Origin: Bacteroidales bacterium UBA1180
GTDB lineage: Bacteria > Bacteroidota > Bacteroidia > Bacteroidales > Paludibacteraceae
NCBI GenBank assembly: GCA_002310195.1
Contig: DBYS01000021.1
Coordinates: 9,586 to 25,180, forward strand
Length of the DNA stretch: 15,595 bases
Reading direction: 5' to 3'
The notes under the pieces were generated by a model. It searched no databases, had not been told where the DNA came from, and worked only from the letters and a program-made list of their open reading frames with translations. Position numbers and translations under genes: made by a program. Position 1 is the stretch's first letter, and each line of letters opens with the position of its first letter. Positions 8,801 to 15,458 of this stretch are shown here, in pieces.

Positions 8801-9920
8801 AACTGGCGAAGTAGAATATGGAACAATCCCGACTTATTCCGGCCAAACACCTACTAAAGCATCTGATGCACAATATACATACACGTTTGATGGTTGGGAC
8901 AATGAGATTGTAGCTGTAACCGGTGAAGCAACCTATACGGCGACTTATACATCTAATATACGCGCGTATTTGATCACGTTCCTCAACGAGGATGGTACAA
9001 CTATCGAGTCGAAGGAATATGAGTACGGCGCAACGCCCGTAGCACCTGCTGACCCGACCAAAGAGGCTACGGCACAATATACTTATACTTTCAGTGGTTG
9101 GGATAATACGATTGTAGCCGTAACAGGTGAGGCAACCTACAAGGCAACATTCTCGTCAACTGTCAACAAGTACACTATCACTTGGGTGGACGGTGACGGC
9201 AATACCCTCTTGACAGAGGAGGTTGCTTACGGTGATACGCCGGCATATACTGGCAATACGCCGACTAAGACCGCAACGGACGAATATACGTATGAGTTCA
9301 ACAACACATGGTCGCCGGCCATCGTACCTGTGACGGGTGATGCGACCTACACGGCTCTGTTCACGGAGACAGGCATTACGCCAAGCACATATATCGTCAC
9401 TTTCATGGATGACGAAGGCAATGTGCTCTTCTACGAGATGTACTCGTACGGCCAGACACCTGATCCTTCTTATGAAGTAGGCAAGGAGTCCGATGCGCAG
9501 TACGACTATACGTTCACCGGCTGGTCACCCGCATTGGGCCCTGTTACAGGCGATGTAACCTATACGGCTACGTTCACGGCTACGATTCGTTCGTACACGA
9601 TCACGTTTGTCAATGAGGACGGCACAACGCTCTACAGTGAGGTGCTTGAGTACGGTCAGATGCCCGAATATGAGGGTGAGACGCCTACCAAGGCTGCAGA
9701 CGATAAATATACATACACCTTCAGCGGTTGGACGCCGGAGATCGTAGCGGTTGCTGGTACAGCTACCTACACCGCCACTTATACGGCAGAGGAGAAAATC
9801 GGTTCAGGTATCGATGCCGCCGATAGCGCTACTCCAGCTACGAAGGTTATGGAGAACGGCATACTCTACATCATCCGCTCCGGCCAGAAGTACACTTCCA
9901 CTGGCGCAGTGGTAGAGTGA
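5859..9920 (+). CDS. Very large secreted repeat protein: YD-like repeats, InlB-B-like repeats, Bacteroidales C-terminal tail
   Basis: This 1353-residue protein is probably exported and displayed on or released from the cell, perhaps as an adhesin; no enzymatic motif is seen. Residues 1-30 are a signal peptide (basic start, hydrophobic core, cleavage likely at VYA/QE). Residues 31-100 are acidic and low in complexity. From about residue 108 to 800 come some 24 units of about 30 residues, each with a YDxAG-like turn (YDAAGN, YDNAGR, YNAAGK) and two tryptophans (W-x4-W). They resemble YD/RHS-type repeats but are longer. From 832 there are seven units of 68-73 residues beginning YTITF or similar (starts near 832, 901, 969, 1037, 1105, 1178, 1246) with FxGW and VTGxATYTATF, matching the Listeria-Bacteroides InlB B-repeat type. 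The C-terminus (KVMENGILYIIRSGQKYTS) is a short tail I associate with exported Bacteroidales proteins. It heads the block and has its own promoter. Some units are recent duplications. Confidence 0.85.
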   Translation: MRIIRDIQTLLATVILTAVFAVPATLPVYAQEITDFEVVVEEVEALAADTLIADDGVIEEYVEPDPEWYVAPIEPVVYEAAPRRATAAASCPTDSVCTYDIDGNLADVSCFDYDEAGRTIRTTVWTYTNGQRVGKSKEEKAFDNNGTEIMTSTYTWDNNTNNWAGTEKTEHVFVSGKETERTIYTWLNNDWVANTRYTYAYDNAGREVEYITLTRDANTNQLVNSNKRVREYNAAGKKILEEQYTGYVNEAWVGSSKELWEFNGPSSKQTLHEKYGWANSAWAISLQENNGYDAAGNTTLVENYSITSGVWKGTKKEESVYNSAKKKTSYIVYKWSNSAWVGNTKEIWEFNGPSSKQTLHEKYSWSNSDWAITLQEILGYDAAGNNDLIENYSFANGVKTGTKKEEYTFNSAKKKTLTVKYIWSNNDWVYSGKIVAGYDAAGNSTESASYNWVNGAWQGAGTRTLTTYNSSKKVTEKITQTWSTDLNDWLNKTRATTDYDGAKTIQSATYTWQNNAWVGTSRSDYSYNAAGLNDTIKTYTDDGTGWIYSKRTINTFNAKGENIMTHISTWNGEHWVLSSMTRTDEEYDAAGHQTLYATWKCGSDSVWIGLRKDVTEYNAAGEIIYSAHYEAWANGDWVPSYKIETTYDEAGHVILDQRMDWISNAWQGHYRYEYVYDNEGRKVSSALYNSWNTSTNSWIGTVKTETTYDALGQTSSLLNYTWSNNAWAVLNKTLFTYDAAGNVIDQVVQNYSNGEWVNVTRYEKEYKGSQLIKSNDYTWMNNAWQFTRRSEKTYDNDAEAKLRREIAGTWSNGVVQSFTDNRYFYNCDPHAYTITFANYDGTVLSSTQVAQGETPAYNGATPTKPATAQYTYTFNGWDKDVVAASANATYTATFMETLNKYTITFKNGDEVLQTGEEEYGTIPTYSGQTPTKASDAQFTYTFDGWDNEVVAVTGAATYVATFKSTLNKYTITFKNGDEVLQTGEVEYGTIPTYSGQTPTKASDAQYTYTFDGWDNEIVAVTGEATYTATYTSNIRAYLITFLNEDGTTIESKEYEYGATPVAPADPTKEATAQYTYTFSGWDNTIVAVTGEATYKATFSSTVNKYTITWVDGDGNTLLTEEVAYGDTPAYTGNTPTKTATDEYTYEFNNTWSPAIVPVTGDATYTALFTETGITPSTYIVTFMDDEGNVLFYEMYSYGQTPDPSYEVGKESDAQYDYTFTGWSPALGPVTGDVTYTATFTATIRSYTITFVNEDGTTLYSEVLEYGQMPEYEGETPTKAADDKYTYTFSGWTPEIVAVAGTATYTATYTAEEKIGSGIDAADSATPATKVMENGILYIIRSGQKYTSTGAVVE
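6627..7154 (+). repeat. Two tandem 264-bp copies (three 30-aa units each) within the repeat gene
   Basis: The 88 codons from 6627 and the next 88 from 6891 encode strongly similar sequence, including the identical runs WEFNGPSSKQTLHEKY, GYDAAGN and NSAKKKT. The two copies differ at many silent positions, so the duplication is older than the one in the B-repeat region. Confidence 0.85.
8561..8968 (+). repeat. Two tandem 204-bp nearly identical InlB-B-like units
   Basis: The copy at 8561-8764 is followed directly by one at 8765-8968. Over the first 140 bases or so I count only four differences, far fewer than between other B-repeat units, so this is a recent in-frame duplication. Confidence 0.9.
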
Positions 9921-10015
9921 TTGCCGTTAAGCCGTTGACCATTATTGGGCGACATTAAAAGATAGAAAACAAAACAAAAAACTATAAATTATAATTTTTT
10001 CTAAACAAAAAAACA

Positions 10016-13000
10016 ATGAAAAAGATTTATTCTCTCGTACTGATGGCAGCGATGCTGCTGATTGGTACAAGTGCATGGGCTGACATGACCCGAGCAGAGT
10101 TGCAGGCTGCGATTGATGCTGCACCAACTGGAACGACCGTTAAGTTGGAATCGAATGTCACATTGGATGGCCCGATTTGGTTGGGTACAGAGAATCTGAC
10201 TGATGCTGCAAAATCCGTTACGTTGGATTTGAATGGTCATAATGTTACAATGACAGGAACAGCCAGTGGTACCTCTTACTATATGTTTGTTGTTTCTCAC
10301 GGCGAGTTGTTGGTCCGCAATTTAAAAGAAGCGTCCACATCGACGATTATGTTGACAGGTCAGAGTCATGCCAACACGCAAATATTTTCGGTATATGGCT
10401 CTTATAAGTCTTCACGTTGGAATGCGGACGGTACTGAAGCAAATGATTTAGCCGCTACTAATACACGTGACGAAGGTTATTTCTCTCACTTGGAGCTAGG
10501 CAAGAACGTACAAATCGCTGTTGCTGAAGGTTGCTTGGGTAGCGGTATAGTTGTGGATCAACTTAATAATGGAAGTAGCCCTGCTCGCACTGCTGCTGCG
10601 CTTAGTAGCAAGACGATAAATTACTTTACCAATATTCATAAGAGTTCTGGCTATGCTTACGGAGCACGTGTAGATGTTTATGGTGATATAACAATAGGAG
10701 GTATCAACGATGGCGGAGAAAGAAAAGCTTATGGAATAAAGGCAAATGGTAATTTGAGCTCTCCGCTTGCAGGTAGTGCTATTACTCTCAATGCAACAAC
10801 AGAAGTGATGAATAAAACCTCGAATGAGTATTTGAAGAATTATGATGCTAACAAAGAAGCCCATAAATTGGACACCACTGATGTTGCGTATGTATATGTT
10901 CATAACGGATCACATATTACCACAAATGCCAATTCAACCAGATCTGCGGCATTGTATTGCTCTGGCTATGCCAAGTGGCTCGTAGAAGGGAATTGCGAGG
11001 GAGGCTATGGTATATATGCTTCGTCAGGAGATATAAGCATTAATGACGCAATCATTACGTCTAATTCTACGTCATATAACCCTCCATCGGGCGGTAATGG
11101 TGCGACAGGTTCGGGTACTGCAATCGTCATAAATTCGAAAAGTTCCTATCCGGGCGACATTGATGTAAATATCAGCGGTGATACACATGTGACGGCTACA
11201 AATGGTTATGCTATTGAAGAGACTGTTACCTCTGCAGCTGATACCAAAGTTGATAACCTCACCATCTCCGGAGGTGAATTTGCAGGAGGTGAAGTGCCCG
11301 ATCCAAATAATCCAGGCGAAACAATGCAAGGCACAATTGTTATATCTGTAGAAACCGCCGAGAGTGTAGAAGAAGGCAGTTCGTCAATTATTGTCGCCGG
11401 TGGTACTGTAGAAGGAAATGTAACGTATGGTAATGAAGGTAATTTGGGCGACATCATTGACAACTCAAGTGCGTACGCTGTAACCGTGTCAACAGAAAAT
11501 GGAACTCAAACCGTTACAATCAAACCGGGTACGGAGCCTATTGTGGCACCTAATGATTTCAACATAAATGTGTTTGCAGGTGGTGATGTCAATCTAAGTG
11601 ATGAGGCTTTAACGACCAAGGATCAAGTGTTCGATGGCGCACTAAAGAAGATGTATATCAATACGTTGCAGATTGCTCCTCCCACCAGCACGGTAACGCT
11701 TACTATCGCTGAAGGGCACACCATCGAAGCGAAGACTATTACTATGGGTGCTAACGGTAAGATTATCGTTGAACCGGGAGCACAACTGATTGTGTCCGGT
11801 GGTGACGGTATTACAACTGTTAAGCCGGAGAACCTCATACTCAAGGCGGATGTAACAAAGCAGGGTAAATTCCTCATTAATCCTGCTATTGAATCCAATC
11901 GTCACCCGAAAGCAACTGTTGAGTTCGTGCCTACCAAATCGTATTATGTGGATGGCGCTAACCATCAGTGGGAGCGCTTTGCTATTCCGACGTGGAATAC
12001 CGTTACGTCTGTAGAGTGCGCAACTCCCGGACTGGTGGCCGATATTCAGGCATTCCAGGCTAAAGGTTGGAAGAGCCTTGGCTTCATTACCGGAGGCACT
12101 CCGTATGCAGGCGCAAGCCAAATGAACCAGCCGTTCGGAGCATACAATATGCTCGTGAATAGAGCAGCTGCGTCGGACGCTGACATATACCGTTTCACCG
12201 GTGAATTGACAGGTAGCATGGATGCTACACTGACACTTGACCATGAGTTCACTCCGTTTGCTAATAGTTATATGGCTGATGTAGACCTTTGGGAGTTGTT
12301 AGGCAGACTGGAAGGTGATGCAGACGTTACGCCAACCGTATACGTAAACACACCGTCAGGACCTACCTTTGTATGGAGTGCCATTAACGAAGAATGGTAT
12401 GATGATGAGGTGCTTGCTCCTCTACAGGGATTTTACCTGTATAACGAAGTAATGGAAGTTAGGAGTAGTGGAATTGATTACGAGGATATGGTTTGGAATC
12501 CGGCTATGGGCATAGCTCCTGCTCCCGCACGCCGCGCTGCTATTGCTGACGACAACACGGCCAAGTTGCGTATCGCTGTTACCAACGAACAAGGTGTAAA
12601 GGACGACGTGAAGATGACTGAGCGTGCAACCAATTTGAACAACTCGCCAAAATGCTTGAACGACGAGATGAACTTCTATGCTCACGCTGATGAAAACAAG
12701 TTGGCAATCGTTGCAGCTGAGAATTTGGAAGATACCTACTTTGGATTCTCGACAGTTAACGGCGGTGAGTTCACTATCAGCTTCCAGAACGTTGAAGGCC
12801 GTGAGTTCGACCTTGTTGATCTTGAGGCAAATATGACGACTGCAGTAGTTGAGGGCAACACCTATACCTTCACGGCTGCTCCGAACACCAAGGCTGACTA
12901 TCGCTTCAAACTTGTTGACCGCAAGAAAGTCATCACTGATGTTGACAAGATCGACGCTGACAAGAATGTCAAGGGTATCTACACCATCATGGGTCAGTAC

Positions 13001-13075
13001 GTAGGTGAAATGAACATCTGGAACACTCTGCCCGCAGGTGTATATGTAGTTGACGGTGCTAAGCGCGTAAAATAA
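10016..13075 (+). CDS. Secreted right-handed beta-helix-like surface protein with T9SS-like C-terminal domain
   Basis: This 1019-residue protein has a signal peptide (MKKIYSLVLMAAMLLIGT, likely cut after SAWA). The start of the mature part (LQAAIDAAPTGTTVKL, then VTLDLNGHNVTM) is the classic opening of pectate-lyase-like parallel beta-helix proteins, followed by strand-turn repeats rich in Gly, Asn, Ser and Thr to about residue 480. No catalytic residues of a polysaccharide lyase can be assigned, so an adhesin or structural role is as likely as an enzyme. Residues from about 580 form other beta-rich domains. Near residue 910-965 is a module ending in YTFTAAPNTKADYRFKLV. The C-terminus (GIYTIMGQYVG, then LPAGVYVVDGAKRVK) resembles a type A T9SS sorting domain. 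The gene follows the repeat protein after 95 bases without a clear terminator or promoter and is probably cotranscribed. An A-rich stretch precedes the ATG. Confidence 0.85.
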   Translation: MKKIYSLVLMAAMLLIGTSAWADMTRAELQAAIDAAPTGTTVKLESNVTLDGPIWLGTENLTDAAKSVTLDLNGHNVTMTGTASGTSYYMFVVSHGELLVRNLKEASTSTIMLTGQSHANTQIFSVYGSYKSSRWNADGTEANDLAATNTRDEGYFSHLELGKNVQIAVAEGCLGSGIVVDQLNNGSSPARTAAALSSKTINYFTNIHKSSGYAYGARVDVYGDITIGGINDGGERKAYGIKANGNLSSPLAGSAITLNATTEVMNKTSNEYLKNYDANKEAHKLDTTDVAYVYVHNGSHITTNANSTRSAALYCSGYAKWLVEGNCEGGYGIYASSGDISINDAIITSNSTSYNPPSGGNGATGSGTAIVINSKSSYPGDIDVNISGDTHVTATNGYAIEETVTSAADTKVDNLTISGGEFAGGEVPDPNNPGETMQGTIVISVETAESVEEGSSSIIVAGGTVEGNVTYGNEGNLGDIIDNSSAYAVTVSTENGTQTVTIKPGTEPIVAPNDFNINVFAGGDVNLSDEALTTKDQVFDGALKKMYINTLQIAPPTSTVTLTIAEGHTIEAKTITMGANGKIIVEPGAQLIVSGGDGITTVKPENLILKADVTKQGKFLINPAIESNRHPKATVEFVPTKSYYVDGANHQWERFAIPTWNTVTSVECATPGLVADIQAFQAKGWKSLGFITGGTPYAGASQMNQPFGAYNMLVNRAAASDADIYRFTGELTGSMDATLTLDHEFTPFANSYMADVDLWELLGRLEGDADVTPTVYVNTPSGPTFVWSAINEEWYDDEVLAPLQGFYLYNEVMEVRSSGIDYEDMVWNPAMGIAPAPARRAAIADDNTAKLRIAVTNEQGVKDDVKMTERATNLNNSPKCLNDEMNFYAHADENKLAIVAAENLEDTYFGFSTVNGGEFTISFQNVEGREFDLVDLEANMTTAVVEGNTYTFTAAPNTKADYRFKLVDRKKVITDVDKIDADKNVKGIYTIMGQYVGEMNIWNTLPAGVYVVDGAKRVK

Positions 13076-13082
13076 ATTAATA

Positions 13083-13116
13083 TAGTCAGTTCCGAGCGTG
13101 AACTCGGGACTGGCTA
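13083..13116 (+). terminator. Hairpin between the beta-helix gene and the small-protein gene (attenuator, processing site or weak terminator)
   Basis: AGTCAGTTCCGAG and CTCGGGACTGGCT pair over 13 positions with two G-U pairs around a 6-base loop, plus one outer T-A pair. The stem is strong but is followed by AATAAAAATTTT rather than an immediate T-run. It lies 8 bases after one stop codon and 15 bases before the next ATG, so it may tune or separate expression of upstream and downstream genes. Confidence 0.55.
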
Positions 13117-13131
13117 ATAAAAATTTTGGAA

Positions 13132-13293
13132 ATGAAAAAACAATATGTTCAACCCGATGTTGACGTTGTAGTAGCACGTGGTGAACGCCTGTGCCAAGCT
13201 TTCAGCATTACCGGTGAGGGGAATAATGATCCTCAAACTGGTGATAATCACTTTGGAGGAGGTGGTGGTGCACCGTTCAGATTTAAATACTGA
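13132..13293 (+). CDS. 53-aa glycine-rich small protein of the K-x-Y-x-x-P type
   Basis: This short gene encodes 53 residues, beginning MKKQYVQPDVDVVVARGERL and ending in PFRFKY. It has a basic start, a Y-x-x-P motif, a short run of valines likely to be a beta strand, then E-x-L-C (Cys21) followed by a polar Gly/Asn stretch and five consecutive glycines. There is no ordinary signal peptide: the valine run is short and contains acids. From memory, many Bacteroidales genomes contain short unnamed proteins with the same plan (KKxYxxP, hydrophobic strand, ExL followed by Cys or Leu, Gly-rich tail), often near exported proteins, but I cannot check this here. It sits between two secreted-protein genes on the same strand, 26 bases before the next ATG, which supports it being real and coexpressed. 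It does not match the GG-leader natural-product precursors I know. Function unknown. Confidence 0.75.
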   Translation: MKKQYVQPDVDVVVARGERLCQAFSITGEGNNDPQTGDNHFGGGGGAPFRFKY

Positions 13294-13319
13294 TAAATTA
13301 ATGATTTAATAATAAAAGT

Positions 13320-13991
13320 ATGAAGAAAATTATGGTATTGCTGCTCGGCGTAGCAGCTGCAATCAACGCTATGGCTATTGACTATACAGCCAAGGCAAAA
13401 GTAACTCTTACCGCAGTTGAGTCAACGTTTACCTGCGACTTGAAACTCTCTGAGTATGCAGATGCCGGAGCATTGAATGGTAGTGTAATGAACATGGAAG
13501 GCCGTAAGGTTGCTCTCTATGTTCTGAACGGTGGCACAAAACTGGAAATTGCCAAGGCTAATGACCTTCGCAATGTACCTCTTGGCTTGCTGACCGATGC
13601 TTCGACCAACTACACCCTTACCGTTTCACAGGTGGCCGGTACAGAGACGCTGTACATCCACGACAATGTGGCAGGTCTTGATTATGCTCTTACCGAAGGT
13701 GCTTCGTATAACTTCACAGCTACTGCAAGCACAACGGATGAGGCTCGCTTCTATCTGAAGAAGGTTTCCAATGAGTTGGATGTTTGCTTCATTGACAACA
13801 AGCTCCAGATCAATGGCAATCCCTACACCGAGACCATCGTTATTAAGGATGCCAATGGCGCTGAGGTAACCGGTTCGCCGTTTGCTGCCAACACCTTAGT
13901 GGTTGACTTCGCAACTATCGGTGCTGCTGGCGACCGCTTCACGGTTGAGTTCGCAAGTGGCGCACGTAAGTTCGTCATTATTAAGCAATAA
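13320..13991 (+). CDS. Secreted 223-aa protein with a Bacteroidales beta-module, function unknown
   Basis: A clear signal peptide (MKKIMVLLLGVAAAINAMA, cut before IDYTAK) precedes about 204 mature residues that look all-beta. Two cysteines (in FTCDL and DVCFI) could form a disulfide in the periplasm or outside the cell. The middle (LYIHDNVAGLDYALTEG, then YNFTA and ARFYLKK) matches in pattern the module near the C-terminus of the beta-helix protein upstream (FDLVDLEANM, then YTFTA and YRFKLV). I recognise this as a domain often found just before T9SS-type tails in Bacteroidales exported proteins. The C-terminus (RFTVEFASGARKFVIIKQ) ends in a strand but is not a full sorting domain as I know it. 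The gene is the last of the block; two hairpins follow. It might be a partner or subunit of the upstream surface proteins, which is inference only. Confidence 0.8.
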   Translation: MKKIMVLLLGVAAAINAMAIDYTAKAKVTLTAVESTFTCDLKLSEYADAGALNGSVMNMEGRKVALYVLNGGTKLEIAKANDLRNVPLGLLTDASTNYTLTVSQVAGTETLYIHDNVAGLDYALTEGASYNFTATASTTDEARFYLKKVSNELDVCFIDNKLQINGNPYTETIVIKDANGAEVTGSPFAANTLVVDFATIGAAGDRFTVEFASGARKFVIIKQ

Positions 13992-14007
13992 GGCGCGTAC
14001 GACACTC

Positions 14008-14043
14008 GGCGCTACATTTGCCGCATAGCGGCATGTAAGCGCC
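14008..14043 (+). other. Large hairpin 1 after the secreted block
   Basis: GGCGCTACAT pairs with ATGTAAGCGCC through ten base pairs and one bulged A. Inside, GCCGC and GCGGC pair around an ATA loop. It starts 17 bases after the stop codon at 13991 and is a likely transcript-end or stability structure, although no T-run follows. Confidence 0.65.
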
Positions 14044-14062
14044 TCGAGAACCAAAAATTTCG

Positions 14063-14111
14063 ACATATCCCAAGGGCTACACCCGTAGTCCTTGGGGATG
14101 TTGGTATATGT
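14063..14111 (+). other. Large hairpin 2 after the secreted block
   Basis: TCCCAAGGGCTAC (14068-14080) pairs with GTAGTCCTTGGGG (14085-14097) over 13 positions with two G-T wobbles and a 4-base loop. The flanking ACATAT and ATATGT could close an outer stem, giving a structure of about 49 bases. It is not followed by a T-run. Together with hairpin 1 it fills most of the first 120 bases after the block. Confidence 0.6.
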
Positions 14112-14187
14112 AGTGAAGGTGAAATACTGACCAACTGTGGGCAAAATACTAAGCCTGACTATCAAATCCGAGAAAGATGTCCAAATT

Positions 14188-14204
14188 TTATTCAAATCGA
14201 ATAA
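14188..14204. repeat. Small palindrome (6-5-6) upstream of the ATPase promoter
   Basis: TTATTC and GAATAA are exact reverse complements separated by five bases, ending six bases before the -33 element. A related ATTCAAAT occurs again inside the promoter spacer. It could be an operator, but in such AT-rich DNA chance is a real alternative. Confidence 0.35.
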
Positions 14205-14209
14205 TTTAA

Positions 14210-14241
14210 TTTGCATAATTCAAATAAAAGTGTTATCTTTG
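14210..14241 (+). promoter_or_regulatory. Bacteroidota-type promoter of the ATPase gene
   Basis: The -33 element TTTG (14210-14213) and the -7 box TATCTTTG (14234-14241) are both exact and 20 bases apart. Transcription should start near 14248, about 24 bases before the ATG at 14272. The ATPase therefore has its own promoter and is not part of the secreted block. Confidence 0.85.
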
Positions 14242-14271
14242 CAGTCACGTAGAATAATTTAGTATGCGATT

Positions 14272-15438
14272 ATGGCAAAGGTAACAAATCCGTTTATTGT
14301 GCGGGGAGCAATCCCGCCGACATATTTCTGCGACAGAGAGGCGGAAACCGAGAAATTAGTACGCAGCCTGACAAACGGCAATAATGTAGTACTCATTGCT
14401 TCGCGCCGTATAGGCAAATCCAGGCTTATTGATCACTGCTTTGAGCAGCCGGCAATCGGGGATGGATATTACACGGTGTTTGTTGATATCCTGCAAACGG
14501 CAAATATGCAGGAGTTTACTTATGAATTAGGCAAGGCTGTGTTTGAGGCTTTGAGCCCCGTGAGTAGCCGCATGGCCAAACTGTTTTTCCAGACCGTGCG
14601 TTCCTTACACGGCGAATTTGGCATCGATCCTATAACCGGGCACCCTAAGTTCAGTTTTTCTCTCGGGCATATAGAGAACCCAATTTATACGCTTGAGGAG
14701 ATATTTCGATTTGTAGAGCAGGCTGACAAGCCATGCATAATAGCTATCGACGAGTTCCAACGCATAGCTTTCTATCCGGAGAAGAATGTCGAAGCGGTGC
14801 TTCGCACCTATATTCAGCGACTGAATAACTGCGGCTTTGTGTTCGCCGGCTCAGAACGACATTTGTTAGGGCAAATGTTCCAAGATAGCAATCGCCCGTT
14901 CTATTCCAGTGCCGGTATCATTGCCTTGGAGAGAATCGACAAAACCAAATATGCCGCATTCGCCATTGAGCATTTCGCAGAGTTCGGCAAGCGGATTGAT
15001 GCCGATAGCGTTAGCCGTGTTTATGACTTGTTCTCCGGTAATACGTTTGCCATGCAAAAGACGATGAATGTCGCCTTCTCACTCACGGCAGCTAAGGCTG
15101 AATGTACGTTGGATGTAGTTCGCGAGGCTATTGACGAGATTCTTGAGGACAATACCTACGACTATCGTACACGTTTGATGACAATGAGCACCCCTCAGAA
15201 AGAAGTGCTGTATGCCATTGGTAAGCGAGGCGTTGTTACACAGATCACCGGAGCGGAATTTGTTAATCATAACCGTCTGGGCTCTGCCAGTTCCGTACAA
15301 TCAGCTATGCGCAAACTGATGGCTGACGGCTGGGTGGCGGAGACTGTCGGTGAAGAAGGCAAGAAGAGTTATCAACTCACCGACCTGTTCCTTGCGCTTT
15401 GGATACAGCAGCGCTACGGAGTAGGGTATCAACTGTAA
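14272..15438 (+). CDS. AAA/STAND-like ATPase with C-terminal winged helix
   Basis: This 388-residue cytoplasmic protein belongs to the archaeal-type ATPase group that is abundant in Bacteroidota and of mostly unknown function. The N-terminus (NPFIVRGAIPPTYFCDREAE) is the usual opening, where the protein names its own nucleotide-binding region. The P-loop is ASRRIGKS (residues 43-50); the first glycine of the textbook motif is replaced by alanine, while the catalytic GKS is kept. Walker B is CIIAIDEFQ with Asp160-Glu161, and FAGSERH near 191-197 is a probable sensor segment. The last 90 residues (TPQKEVLYAIGKRG, SSVQSAMRKLMADGWV, then YQLTDLFLALW) form a winged helix as in relatives. An ATG at 14264 is out of frame, so 14272 is the start. 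It stands alone, converging on the GAPDH gene. Relatives are often scattered singly and have been suggested to be regulatory or mobile; I cannot assign a role. Confidence 0.88.
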   Translation: MAKVTNPFIVRGAIPPTYFCDREAETEKLVRSLTNGNNVVLIASRRIGKSRLIDHCFEQPAIGDGYYTVFVDILQTANMQEFTYELGKAVFEALSPVSSRMAKLFFQTVRSLHGEFGIDPITGHPKFSFSLGHIENPIYTLEEIFRFVEQADKPCIIAIDEFQRIAFYPEKNVEAVLRTYIQRLNNCGFVFAGSERHLLGQMFQDSNRPFYSSAGIIALERIDKTKYAAFAIEHFAEFGKRIDADSVSRVYDLFSGNTFAMQKTMNVAFSLTAAKAECTLDVVREAIDEILEDNTYDYRTRLMTMSTPQKEVLYAIGKRGVVTQITGAEFVNHNRLGSASSVQSAMRKLMADGWVAETVGEEGKKSYQLTDLFLALWIQQRYGVGYQL

Positions 15439-15458
15439 GCAGCACATTGCTGACCTGC

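Noticed and set aside
8391..9077. 228-codon open frame on the - strand
   Set aside because: It lies wholly inside the B-repeat coding region and its internal repetition mirrors the + strand repeats. It is a shadow frame.
5859..9920. RHS-type polymorphic toxin
   Set aside because: The YD-like repeats suggested it, but there is no RHS core motif, no variable C-terminal toxin domain and no immunity gene after it.
12422..13177. 251-codon open frame on the - strand
   Set aside because: Antisense to the clearly coding end of the beta-helix gene, and it runs across the hairpin and the small-protein start. No promoter or recognisable product.
13132..13293. Precursor of a GG-leader natural product (bacteriocin-like)
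   Set aside because: The glycines are near the C-terminus, not at a leader cleavage site, and no peptidase-transporter or modifying enzyme lies nearby.
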